Made by a program: the position numbers and the translations under genes. From CAHJWH01 sp965198905 (lineage in GTDB: Bacteria; Pseudomonadota; Alphaproteobacteria; Caulobacterales; Caulobacteraceae), in contig OZ240678.1 of NCBI GenBank assembly GCA_965198905.1, forward strand, positions 1,364,001 to 1,428,000: a stretch of 64,000 nucleotides of DNA. Reading direction: 5' to 3'. Position 1 is the first letter of the stretch; each line of letters opens with the position of its first letter. The notes under the pieces were generated by a model. It was given only the letters and a program-made list of their open reading frames with translations. It had not been told where the DNA came from and searched no databases. Below are positions 45,425 through 53,276 of the stretch, piece by piece.

Positions 45425-46555
45425 TCACTGGGCCTCGGCGGCGTAGCGGTGCAGGAACGCCGCGTCTTCCGCCGCCCGACCGCCCTGCGCCGACCTCAGC
45501 GAGGCCACCTGGCCAGGCGCGGGCCCCGCCAGTTCGGGGAAGCTGGAGAGCAGGTTGGCGCCGTTCAGCGGCTTGGGTCCGCCGATGTGGCAGGTGGTGC
45601 AGTTCACCAGCCCGTTGCCGTCCAACGACCCCAGCTCACGCGGCGGCTCGGTGGGCGAGACGGTCGGGTTGGGGCCCATCCGCGCCTGGGGCATGACGGC
45701 CCGCAGCGGATAGACGTAGCGCTGGTTCAGTTGCTGCGTCATACGGAAGCCGTACAGGGCGGTCCAGCGCGCCGGCGGCGAACCCTTCCAGTCCTGGAAC
45801 GCCACGCTGGTGTGACAGTAGGTGCAGTTCACCCCGATGCCGTCCGACATCTGCATCATCATCTCATAGACGCGGGTCGCCTCGCTGTAGGAGCCGATGT
45901 CGCCAGTGGGCGTCGCCGTGCGGCTTTCCACGTGGATGGGATTGTTCTGCAGATAGTATTCGTCCCAGCCGGCGTTGGGGAAGAAGTCGCGCACGGTGTG
46001 GGCGGTCTCCTTGAACTCCGACGGCGCGCCCAGGATGCCGGTCTTGGGCAGGGGCGCGTCGATGAACCAGGCCTTGGGCGGCATGGGCTGGCCCCGGTGG
46101 CAGGTATAGCAGGTGACGCCCACCTCCCCCACGTGGCTCTTCCAGTCAGCGTTGATGTACTGGGTCATCTGCAGCATCCGCCGGGCGACCAGCTTGCGCG
46201 GGTTGGCGTCCGAGGCGAAGTCGTTCCCGGCGTGGCAGAAGCCGCAGCCCTGCTTGGGCGCGACCCATTCGGTCAGGGCGTACTGCAGGCGCATGAACTC
46301 CTGCGGCGACAGCCCCTTCAGCACCTGGACGTTCTTGAAGCCCCCGGCGGGGACCTCCACGGAGGCCGGGATGGGCGCCGGCAGGGCGTTCAGCGGCTGC
46401 TTCTCCCAGGGGCGGGTGAACTGGATCATGTTCTCGCCCCGGTAGCCGACCTCCTGGGAGATCGGCGGCTTCTCCCAGTTCGGCACCGTGATCAGGAAGA
46501 TGGCCCCGATGGCCGCGACGAAGGCGGCGATGAGGATGAGGGTTCCTGTCCTCAT
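45425..46555 (-). CDS. pufC: Reaction-centre tetrahaem cytochrome c subunit
   Basis: A 376-residue cytochrome that re-reduces the photo-oxidised special pair from the periplasm. Four C-X2-C-H haem sites are visible: CGFCH (104-108), CYTCH (149-153), CTYCH (244-248) and CTTCH (319-323). The N-terminus has a single hydrophobic helix ('GTLILIAAFVAAIGAIFLIT') without a lipobox, so it is probably anchored by an uncleaved helix. The start overlaps the pufM stop (ATGA). Confidence 0.97.
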   Translation of the reverse strand: MRTGTLILIAAFVAAIGAIFLITVPNWEKPPISQEVGYRGENMIQFTRPWEKQPLNALPAPIPASVEVPAGGFKNVQVLKGLSPQEFMRLQYALTEWVAPKQGCGFCHAGNDFASDANPRKLVARRMLQMTQYINADWKSHVGEVGVTCYTCHRGQPMPPKAWFIDAPLPKTGILGAPSEFKETAHTVRDFFPNAGWDEYYLQNNPIHVESRTATPTGDIGSYSEATRVYEMMMQMSDGIGVNCTYCHTSVAFQDWKGSPPARWTALYGFRMTQQLNQRYVYPLRAVMPQARMGPNPTVSPTEPPRELGSLDGNGLVNCTTCHIGGPKPLNGANLLSSFPELAGPAPGQVASLRSAQGGRAAEDAAFLHRYAAEAQ

Positions 46556-47565
46556 TTCGGCGGCGCCCAGGTCAGGCCGTTCTGCTTCAGCAGTTCGGGG
46601 TGAACATAGCTAGGGGTGGGGTAGTAGGGGGCGATGCCGTGCTGGATGGCCCACAGGTGCCAGTTGTCCACCACCGTGCCGGTGAGCAGGATGCCGATGC
46701 CGCCGGTCAGGGTGGTCAGCACCGCGAACCACCAGATCCAGCGGTGGATCGACTCGTAGGTGGCGTTGAAGCCCATGGTCCAGCGCCAGAACAGGGCCGA
46801 GCGCTCGGCGGCGGTGCCGCGGTCCACGATCTGGCGGGTCTCGCGCTCGCCCCCGAACCGCTGCACCGCCAAGATCACGCCCCCGTGCATCACGAACAGC
46901 ATGGTCGACCCGTACAGGAAGACGATTGAAAGCATGTGGAACGGGTTATAGTAGAGGTTGCCGTAGCGGACCGAGAAGGTCGCGGTCCAGTTCAGGTGCG
47001 GCACGATCCCGAACGGCACCGCCTCGCTCCAGCTGCCGAGCAGCAGCGGCCGGAAGAAGCCCAGGACCAGAAACAGCCAGATCGAGGAGGCGAACGCCCA
47101 GGGGATGTGGGTGCCCATGTTGAGCGCCCGGGAGCGCGTGTACATGCGTATCCACCACAAGGTCACCGAGATGGTCAGCGAAAGTCCCGCCAGCAGCCAC
47201 CAGCCGCCCTCTTCCAGCGGCGGGAAGTGCAACCCGTACTTGGGCGCGGGCGGATCGAGCGACAGGAAGGGCAGCATCTTCAGGAACCGCAGCGGGTTCC
47301 AGCCCACCGAGGCCCACATATTGAGCCCGATGATCTCGAAGGCGGTGATCCCGAAGGCGAGCGACGCGATGCCCCAGCCGCCGAGATAGACCGGGCCGAT
47401 CTGGGCCTCGCCGATGCGGCCGATCAGGTTGGAGGCGAACCAGCCCTCCGTGCCGCCCTTGGGGCCGATCCGCTTCATGTCGGCCGGCGGCAGCGGCGGG
47501 CTGTCGTCGGGACCCTCCACCACGATCTGGGTGTAGAGGCTGTGATAAGTCGGAAGGAGGCTCAT
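46552..47565 (-). CDS. pufM: Photosynthetic reaction centre M subunit
   Basis: A 337-residue five-helix membrane protein of the type II reaction centre. Typical segments include 'GPVYLGGWGIASLAFGITAF', 'LNWTATFSVRYGNLYYNPFH' with a bacteriochlorophyll-ligand His, 'MLFVMHGGVILAVQRFGGER' with the iron-ligand region, and 'SIHRWIWWFAVLTTLTGGIG'. The length and C-terminus 'APYYPTPSYVHPELL' fit M subunits of species that also have PufC. One base separates it from pufL. Confidence 0.98.
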   Translation of the reverse strand: MSLLPTYHSLYTQIVVEGPDDSPPLPPADMKRIGPKGGTEGWFASNLIGRIGEAQIGPVYLGGWGIASLAFGITAFEIIGLNMWASVGWNPLRFLKMLPFLSLDPPAPKYGLHFPPLEEGGWWLLAGLSLTISVTLWWIRMYTRSRALNMGTHIPWAFASSIWLFLVLGFFRPLLLGSWSEAVPFGIVPHLNWTATFSVRYGNLYYNPFHMLSIVFLYGSTMLFVMHGGVILAVQRFGGERETRQIVDRGTAAERSALFWRWTMGFNATYESIHRWIWWFAVLTTLTGGIGILLTGTVVDNWHLWAIQHGIAPYYPTPSYVHPELLKQNGLTWAPPK

Positions 47566-47566
47566 C

Positions 47567-48406
47567 TCACTTGAACCCGTGCGCTGACCAGAGGGGAAGG
47601 TTGAGATACCAGTCGAACCAGTAGGGCCATCCGCGGCTCCACAGCGGGCCGGCGATGATCACCGACACCGCGCTCCAGAAGCCTGCATTCAGGCCGAGCA
47701 GAAGACCCAGGCGGTGGATGCCAAGCTCGCCGATGGAATAGGCGATGGTGTCGCGGAACAGCGCGCTGCCGTGGCCGCCGTACTTCACCGTCTCGCCCTT
47801 GGGCGGATTGGACATGGCCAGGATTTCGCCGCCGTGCAGGGCGAGCGCGAAGGTCGTGGTGAAGAAGCAGGTCACCGCGATCATGTGCGCGGGGTTATAG
47901 TGCCAGTGCAGGTTCTGGTAGCCGTAGTTCGACACCCAGTCCAAGTGGCAAAGTATTCCGTAAGGAAAGCCGTGGCCCCAGGCGCCCATCAGCAGCGGCC
48001 GGATCACCACCAGGGCGACATAGGCCAGCACCGCGAAGGAATAGCCGATGGGCACATGCAGGCCCATGCCGAGCTTGCGGCAGATCTCGACCTCGCGCAG
48101 CGCCCAGGAGCTGAACGCCCCGAGTGCGCAGAGCGTGATGATCTGCCAGAGACCGCCCTCGGCCAGGGGGGCTAGGCCCAGGCCCCTGGAGATGGCCGGC
48201 GGCGCGATGCAGATCTGCATCGGGTTCCAGGTCGGGCCGAGCGCCGCGCCCCAGAGGATAAGTCCGGTGCCGAGCACCGAGCAGAAGATGGCCGTGACCC
48301 CGAAGAAGCCGACGTAGAACGGCCCCACCCAGAAGTCGAACAGGTCGCCGCCGATGAGCGTACCGCCGCGGACCCTGTATTTGTGCTCGAAGCTGAGCAT
48401 GGACAT
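47567..48406 (-). CDS. pufL: Photosynthetic reaction centre L subunit
   Basis: A 279-residue L subunit. It opens with the near-invariant 'LSFEHKYRVRGGTLIGGDLF' and 'DFWVGPFYVGFFGV'. Chlorophyll- and iron-ligand histidines are in 'YQNLHWHYNPAHMIAVTCFF', 'LALHGGEILAM' and 'IHRLGLLLGLNAGFWSA'. The start could be ATG at 48406 or 48400. A strong hairpin stands between pufA and pufL, consistent with differential stability of antenna and reaction-centre mRNA. Confidence 0.98.
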   Translation of the reverse strand: MSMLSFEHKYRVRGGTLIGGDLFDFWVGPFYVGFFGVTAIFCSVLGTGLILWGAALGPTWNPMQICIAPPAISRGLGLAPLAEGGLWQIITLCALGAFSSWALREVEICRKLGMGLHVPIGYSFAVLAYVALVVIRPLLMGAWGHGFPYGILCHLDWVSNYGYQNLHWHYNPAHMIAVTCFFTTTFALALHGGEILAMSNPPKGETVKYGGHGSALFRDTIAYSIGELGIHRLGLLLGLNAGFWSAVSVIIAGPLWSRGWPYWFDWYLNLPLWSAHGFK

Positions 48407-48451
48407 GGTGTGTGGCCTATTGAGCGTGGGCGGGGAAAGCCTTGCGAAAGT

Positions 48452-48485
48452 GTCCGGCCGCCGGGCGCTAACCCTGCGGCCGGAC
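48452..48485 (-). promoter_or_regulatory. pufA-pufL intercistronic mRNA hairpin
   Basis: A perfect 10-bp stem (GTCCGGCCGC / GCGGCCGGAC) with a 14-nt loop lies in the 85-bp gap between pufA and pufL. In Rhodobacter a hairpin in the same place blocks 3' exonucleases, so the pufBA mRNA outlives the rest and more antenna than reaction centre is made. No U-run follows, which favours the stabiliser role over termination. Confidence 0.85.
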
Positions 48486-48491
48486 GGTCCT

Positions 48492-48800
48492 TCAGCCAGG
48501 CGTGGTCGGCGTGGCCGGGGCGGAATAGGCCCCGTTCGGCGGTGACTGCGACATGTCCCCTTGCGGAGCCGAGCCGGAGGTCATGCCGGCGGCCGGATAG
48601 CCGGCCGGGGTGGGGGTGGTGCTGTAGGCCGGAGGCGGGCCTTCGCGCGTGTTCCCCGTCACCTCGCCCGGCGAGGACAGCCAGTTGTAGCGGTCCGTCG
48701 AGAGCAGGATGAAGTGGATCAGAAGCGCCAGGACCAGCAGGAAGGCGAACAGCCCCACCAGAGCCCTGCGCGGATCGAAGAGAAGCCAGACGCGGTGCAT
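48492..48800 (-). CDS. pufA: LH1 antenna alpha polypeptide with long C-terminal extension
   Basis: A 102-residue LH1 alpha chain. Residues 1-45 are canonical: 'MHRVWLLFDPRRALVGLFAF', the bacteriochlorophyll ligand His 29 in 'LLIHFILLST', then 'YNWL'. Usual alpha chains end at about 50-65 residues; this one continues with ~55 residues rich in Pro, Gly, Ser, Thr and Ala ('PPPAYSTTPTPAGYPAAG'), which would lie in the periplasm. 11 bases after pufB. Confidence 0.93.
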   Translation of the reverse strand: MHRVWLLFDPRRALVGLFAFLLVLALLIHFILLSTDRYNWLSSPGEVTGNTREGPPPAYSTTPTPAGYPAAGMTSGSAPQGDMSQSPPNGAYSAPATPTTPG

Positions 48801-48811
48801 GGCTGTCCCCC

Positions 48812-49093
48812 TTATCCGAGCTTGGGCGCAGGCGGCGCCATCGGCGCGACCGTGGAGACCGCGGCCACCGGATGACGCGCCTGGGTCGGGCTCGTCTCAT
48901 GGCCCCAGGGACGCCACGACCAGGCGGCGATGTGGGCCAGGATGGCGATCAGGGTGAACACCGCGAAGCTGATCAGGAAAAGGCGGTTGAATTCCTTCGC
49001 CTGGATCTCGGTCAGCCCCGAGAGCGTGACCTCAGGGCCGCCGCGGTAAACGGACGTCCCTAGAGGGGGTGGGGATGGATCATAACTCGACAT
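48812..49093 (-). CDS. pufB: LH1 antenna beta polypeptide with extended termini
   Basis: A 93-residue LH1 beta chain. The core 'LSGLTEIQAKEFNRLFLISF' through 'ILAHIAAWSWRPW' contains the ligand His 54 and the C-terminal W-R-P-W. The usual chain is ~48-70 residues. Here ~23 residues precede the core and ~30 follow it ('HPVAAVSTVAPMAPPAPKLG'), ending Pro/Ala-rich. ATG at 49093 lies 10 bases after the bchZ stop. Confidence 0.92.
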   Translation of the reverse strand: MSSYDPSPPPLGTSVYRGGPEVTLSGLTEIQAKEFNRLFLISFAVFTLIAILAHIAAWSWRPWGHETSPTQARHPVAAVSTVAPMAPPAPKLG

Positions 49094-49103
49094 GATGTCC
49101 TCT

Positions 49104-50627
49104 TCAGGCTGGAGCGCGGGTTTCAGGGGCGCCGGACGGCCCGCTTGTGGCGGCGTCGGCAGGTGTCCGGGGCCCACTCCCCAGGGACGGCGTCGGTGCG
49201 GGGGCTGAGCCGCCTAGCACCATGTTGAGGCTCACTCGTTCCGCCCCGGCCGCGCGCGCGGCGGCTTCGCCCGCCTCGCGCAGGCGCTTGGCCGCGGAGA
49301 TGCGCAGCAGGAAGGGCTCGGCGGCGATGAGCTGCTCCAGCGCCTCCCGGGCGTCCTCGTCCCAGGGGATGGAGGCGATCGGGCGGGCCGGGGTGGCCTC
49401 GAGCTTGTCCAGGTCGGCGCCGAGAGGCAGGATGTGGAAGAGCGCGTCGAACAGCGCGTTGCAGACCTCCTGCACCAGGTAGGTCGCCCCCGCATATCCC
49501 ATGAACGGCGTTCCGGTGGCACGGCGCACGATGGCCCCGGGGAAGGACGCCGGGATGAACACCGAGCGGCCGCCGAGCTCGGCCGCATACATCCGCTCGT
49601 TGAACGAGCCGAACAGGATGAAGGGCGGGGTGGCCTTCAGCGCCGCCCGGACCGCTGTGTTGTCGGGCTTCACCCCGGGCTTGCGCGACACCGAGAAGGC
49701 GCAGGGCAGGCCCATCTCGTCTTCCAGGAAGCGGCGCACGCCTCGGGCGTAGGTGTCGGTGGCGACGATGGCGAAGCTGGCGGTGGCGAAGAAGTCCTGG
49801 GTGACGCTGCGCCAGAGATCCCAGATCGGCTGCAGGGTCGACGCCTTTTCCCGAGCGATGAAAGGTTCGGGGTCCACGCCGGTCAGCTCTCCCAGCGCCC
49901 GCAGGAAGTTGGTGGTGGCGAACATGCCGATCGGCGCGGCGAGGTAGGGCTTGTCCAGGGTCTCGCAGAGCAGCCGCCCGAACTCGCGGTACATGCAGAC
50001 ATTGACCTCGCCGTCGGCGAGGCGGGGGATGTCGGGCAGCGCCGAGCCCAGCGGGAAGCTGAGGTTCACCTCGCAGCCGATCCCCTCGATCAGGCGGCGG
50101 ATTTCGGCCACGTCGGAGGCGGTGTTGAAGGTCCCGTAGATGGGGCCGACGATGTTCACCTTCGGTTTTGCGCCCTCGACCTTGGGCTTTGACTTTTTGG
50201 CCTTGGGCGCACCGAATTCGGTCCACAGATAGTTCAAGGCGCGGTCGGCGCACTGCCACTGGTCTTCGTCGATGGTGCGGGGCAGGAAGCGCCTAAGGTT
50301 CGAGCCCTCCGGCGTCACCCCGCCGCCGATCATCTCGGCGATGGAGCCGGTGACCACGATGGCGGGCAGCTTCGTGTCCTGGCTGGCGTTGGCGCGGCTC
50401 ATGGCGGCCTCGGTGCCGTGCATGGACAGCTCGTCTTCCGACAGGCCCGTGACGGCCACCGGCAGCTCGTGCGGCGGCAGGCCGTCGGTGTAGTGCAGCA
50501 CCGCCGTCACCGGCAGGTTCTCGCAGCCGACCGGGCCGTCGATCAGCACCCTCAGACCCTTGATCGCCGCAAAGGCGTAGACCGCGCCCCAGTATCCCCC
50601 CGCCCTGTCGTGATCGAGGACCAGCAT
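49104..50627 (-). CDS. bchZ: Chlorophyllide a reductase subunit Z
   Basis: A 507-residue nitrogenase-like subunit which, with BchY, forms the catalytic component of chlorophyllide a oxidoreductase (reduces ring B toward bacteriochlorophyllide). It shows 'GPVGCENLPVTAVLHYTDGL' (cluster Cys), 'VVTGSIAEMIGGG', 'IVGPIYGTFNTASD' and 'GYAGATYLVQEVCNALFDAL'. The C-terminal ~35 residues are Pro/Ala/Ser-rich. 148 bp with two type C repeats separate it from bchY, unlike the 4-base overlaps of its neighbours. Confidence 0.96.
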   Translation of the reverse strand: MLVLDHDRAGGYWGAVYAFAAIKGLRVLIDGPVGCENLPVTAVLHYTDGLPPHELPVAVTGLSEDELSMHGTEAAMSRANASQDTKLPAIVVTGSIAEMIGGGVTPEGSNLRRFLPRTIDEDQWQCADRALNYLWTEFGAPKAKKSKPKVEGAKPKVNIVGPIYGTFNTASDVAEIRRLIEGIGCEVNLSFPLGSALPDIPRLADGEVNVCMYREFGRLLCETLDKPYLAAPIGMFATTNFLRALGELTGVDPEPFIAREKASTLQPIWDLWRSVTQDFFATASFAIVATDTYARGVRRFLEDEMGLPCAFSVSRKPGVKPDNTAVRAALKATPPFILFGSFNERMYAAELGGRSVFIPASFPGAIVRRATGTPFMGYAGATYLVQEVCNALFDALFHILPLGADLDKLEATPARPIASIPWDEDAREALEQLIAAEPFLLRISAAKRLREAGEAAARAAGAERVSLNMVLGGSAPAPTPSLGSGPRTPADAATSGPSGAPETRAPA

Positions 50628-50644
50628 CAGCCGATCTCCGCGAA

Positions 50645-50759
50645 GCTGCGTGCTTCGAGACAGGCTGCTCTGCAGCCTTCCTCAGCATGACGAATGTTGG
50701 GATGAGCCCACCCACTTTCGTCATCCTGAGGAGCCCCGAAGGGGCGTCTCGAAGGACGC
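50645..50759. repeat. Inverted pair of type C palindromic repeats between bchY and bchZ
   Basis: A diverged copy at 50645-50693 (complement reads GTCATGCTGAGGAAGGCTGC...) and a good copy at 50719-50759 (CGTCATCCTGAGGAGCCCCG...) face each other. The second is nearly the same as 3876-3917. Each has its own inner hairpin (GGCTGC/GCAGCC and GCCCC/GGGGC). Together they fill the bchY-bchZ gap inside the photosynthesis transcript. Confidence 0.8.
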
Positions 50760-50775
50760 AGATCCGGCAGTAGGA

Positions 50776-52287
50776 TCACGCCGCCGCCTCCCCGGAGAAG
50801 AAGCTGACCATGCGGCCGAAGCGCTCGGCGCCCTGGGTCTGGCTGTTGACGATGGCGGCGAGCGAGGCCGCGCCCGCCGGCCCGAACAGGGGGCGCGACG
50901 AGATCATGTTGGTGAAATAGACGGCCGGGACGCCGCGCTCCTTGGCCTTCTGCACCACCGGCGTGGTGCCGATGGCGAGGTCGGGGCGGACCTCGTCCAC
51001 GGCGGCGATGTCCTGTTCCAGGCTGGCGCGGAACTGCACGTGGGCGCCTCTGCTCTCCAGCCAGGCGGTGTCCTCGGCGTTCCAGGGGGTCTTGGGGCAG
51101 GCGGTGCCGACGTAGGGGACTTCGGCGCCGGCCTCGACCAGGGCCCGGGCCACCAGCAGTTCGGAGCCCTCGTAGCCCGACACCGTCACCCGGGCGGTGA
51201 TCGGGTGGGCGGCGAGCGCGCCCTTCATCAGGGTGTGGGCGGCGTCCGCGGCGGCCTCGATCCTGGCCGGGGCGACTTCGGCGGCGGCGCCGATGGCGCT
51301 GAGCCAGGCGCGGGCGCCCTCGGCCCCCACGGGGCCGGAGCCGACCACGGGCCGGCCGGCGGCTGCGAACTCGCGCACGGCCGAGGTGTAGAAGGGGTGG
51401 ATGGCGGCGATGACCCGGCTGTCCAGCGCCGCGTACAGGTCGCGCCACTCCCGCGCCGGCACCTGGGGCGCCACGGCCAGGCCCATGGGGGCGAGGAGCG
51501 CCGCGATGCCCATGGGGTCGGCCGGGAACATCTCGCCGAGCAGGGCGACGGCCGGGAGGTCGGTCTGGGTGCGAGGCCGGCTGACCGGACCCTGTTCCGC
51601 CTCGAGCCGGGCATAGCGCAGCATGGCCCCGGCCAGCACGTCCTTGGCCTCCGCATGGGTCGGCACGCCGAAGCCCGGCACGTCGATACCCAGGATCCGC
51701 ACCCCGTCGATCTGGCGCGGCAGGCGGTCGAGCGGCACGCCGGACGCGGTGGGGACGCAGAGGTTGATCACCACCACAGCGTCGTAGGCGGCAGGGTCGG
51801 CGAGCTGGTGCACCGCGCCCAGGATGTCCTCGTAGATGCGCCCGGTGACCAGGGTCTCGCTGTCGAACGGCACGTAGCCGACGCTGCGCCTGGCGCCGTA
51901 GAAGTGGCTGGTGAAGGTCAGGCCGTAGACGCAGCAGGCCGAGCCGCAGAGCACGGTGGCGACCCGGCGCATCCGCAAGCCCACCCGGAGCGACCCGAAC
52001 GCCGGGCACATGGATTGCGGCTGGTCGTGCGGCCCCTTGGGGTAGTCGGCGATCAGCTTGGCCAGCACCTCGCCCTTGCCGGCGGCCGTGGCCTGGGCGG
52101 AGAGCAGGGTGTCGCCGCTGTGGCACTTTCCTCCCTCCCCCTTGAGGGGAGGGTCGGGGTGGGGGGACGTTTCCGCCACAGGCGCGCCGGCCGCGGTGGG
52201 CTCCGTCAGGCGGACCCCCACCCCGACGCTCCCCTCAGGGGAGAGGGAGAGCGTCGGCGCCAGATCGTCGACGAGCGCCACGCTCAC
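50776..52287 (-). CDS. bchY: Chlorophyllide a reductase subunit Y carrying an in-frame repeat insertion
   Basis: A 503-residue BchY. The conserved protein begins at about residue 55 with 'CHSGDTLLSAQATAAGKGEV', 'YPKGPHDQPQSMCPAFGSL' and 'GSACCVYGLTFTSHFYGARR', containing cluster cysteines. Residues ~13-52 ('SPEGSVGVGV', 'SPHPDPPLKGEGG') are encoded by a type A repeat pair at 52131-52249. The start is taken as GTG at 52287 because it overlaps the bchX stop (GTGA), as every other junction in this stretch does. The next in-frame start candidates lie beyond the conserved N-terminus. Confidence 0.94.
   Translation of the reverse strand: MSVALVDDLAPTLSLSPEGSVGVGVRLTEPTAAGAPVAETSPHPDPPLKGEGGKCHSGDTLLSAQATAAGKGEVLAKLIADYPKGPHDQPQSMCPAFGSLRVGLRMRRVATVLCGSACCVYGLTFTSHFYGARRSVGYVPFDSETLVTGRIYEDILGAVHQLADPAAYDAVVVINLCVPTASGVPLDRLPRQIDGVRILGIDVPGFGVPTHAEAKDVLAGAMLRYARLEAEQGPVSRPRTQTDLPAVALLGEMFPADPMGIAALLAPMGLAVAPQVPAREWRDLYAALDSRVIAAIHPFYTSAVREFAAAGRPVVGSGPVGAEGARAWLSAIGAAAEVAPARIEAAADAAHTLMKGALAAHPITARVTVSGYEGSELLVARALVEAGAEVPYVGTACPKTPWNAEDTAWLESRGAHVQFRASLEQDIAAVDEVRPDLAIGTTPVVQKAKERGVPAVYFTNMISSRPLFGPAGAASLAAIVNSQTQGAERFGRMVSFFSGEAAA
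52131..52249. repeat. Type A inverted repeat pair inside the bchY coding sequence
   Basis: Palindrome copies at 52131-52165 and 52215-52249 face inward around 49 bp. They match the family at 7228-7948 and 34095-34233 (TTGAGGGGAGGGTCGGGGTG core). Here both arms and the loop are translated as part of the BchY N-terminus. Confidence 0.92.
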
Positions 52288-53276
52288 GCCCCCTCGTAGA
52301 CGACTTCGAGGGAAGGCTTCTTGACCAGCTGGCCGGCGCCCATGTCCATTTCGGTGGCTGGCGTCAGCACGACGCTGCGCCCGACGCTGTCGCCGGAGAA
52401 GAGGTTCAGCAGGCCGTCCTGGGTCAGGGGCGTCGGCATCAGGGGGACCGAGCCGGTGATGGCTTCGGCCAGGGCCTCGAACATCGGCGCCCAGCGCCCG
52501 CCGGGCCGGCCGATGATCTCGTAATTGGCGGACTTCTTGCGGATGTCCTCGTTGGCCGGGATCGAGGCCAGGACGGGGATGGACACCGCGTCGGCGAAGG
52601 CCTGGGCCTCGCCGGAGCCGTCGTCCTTGTTGATCACGAGCCCTGCGACGCCCACCGCCCCGCCCATCTTGCGGAAGTAGTTGACCGCCGAGCAGACGTT
52701 GTTGGCGACGTAGAGCGACTGCAGGTCGTTGGACCCGACCACGATCACCTTCTGACACATGTCCCGCGCGATCGGCAGGCCGAAGCCGCCGCAGACCACG
52801 TCGCCCAGGAAGTCGAGCAGCACATAGTCGAAGCCCCACTCGTGGAAGCCGAGCTTTTCCAGCAGCTCGAAGCCGTGGATGATGCCGCGCCCGCCGCAGC
52901 CGCGCCCGACCTCGGGGCCGCCGAGCTCCATGGCGAAGACGCCGTCGCGGATGAAGCAGACGTCGCCGATGGCCACCGGCTCGCCCGCCGCCTTCTTGCG
53001 GGCCGAAGTCTCGATGATGGTGGGGCAGGACTTGCCGCCGAACAGCAAACTGGTCGTGTCACTCTTGGGATCGCAGCCGATCAACAGCACGCGCTTGCCC
53101 TGCTGGGCCAGCATGTAGGACAGGTTGGCCAGGGTGAAGCTCTTGCCGATACCCCCCTTGCCATAGATGGCGATGATCTGGGTGCCGGCGGCGGCGGCGG
53201 GCGATTTCAGCCCGCCGCTGGCGAAGTCGCTGACGTCCCCGTCGGCTTTGTGTCGGGTCTGGACCAGGGTCGTCAT
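52284..53276 (-). CDS. bchX: Chlorophyllide a reductase iron protein subunit X
   Basis: A 330-residue NifH-like ATPase that donates electrons to BchYZ. The P-loop is 'AIYGKGGIGKSFTLANLSYM', and the [4Fe-4S] ligands are in 'GRGCGGRGIIHGFE' and 'LGDVVCGGFGLPIARDM'. 'LLIGCDPKSDTTSLLFGG' is typical. ATG at 53276 overlaps the bchC stop (ATGA); longer upstream readings run into bchC. Confidence 0.97.
   Translation of the reverse strand: MTTLVQTRHKADGDVSDFASGGLKSPAAAAGTQIIAIYGKGGIGKSFTLANLSYMLAQQGKRVLLIGCDPKSDTTSLLFGGKSCPTIIETSARKKAAGEPVAIGDVCFIRDGVFAMELGGPEVGRGCGGRGIIHGFELLEKLGFHEWGFDYVLLDFLGDVVCGGFGLPIARDMCQKVIVVGSNDLQSLYVANNVCSAVNYFRKMGGAVGVAGLVINKDDGSGEAQAFADAVSIPVLASIPANEDIRKKSANYEIIGRPGGRWAPMFEALAEAITGSVPLMPTPLTQDGLLNLFSGDSVGRSVVLTPATEMDMGAGQLVKKPSLEVVYEGA

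Noticed and set aside
50776..52839. A longer bchY reading extending well into bchX
   Set aside because: The open frame continues only because of high GC. The GTG at 52287 overlaps the bchX stop exactly as other junctions in the array do.
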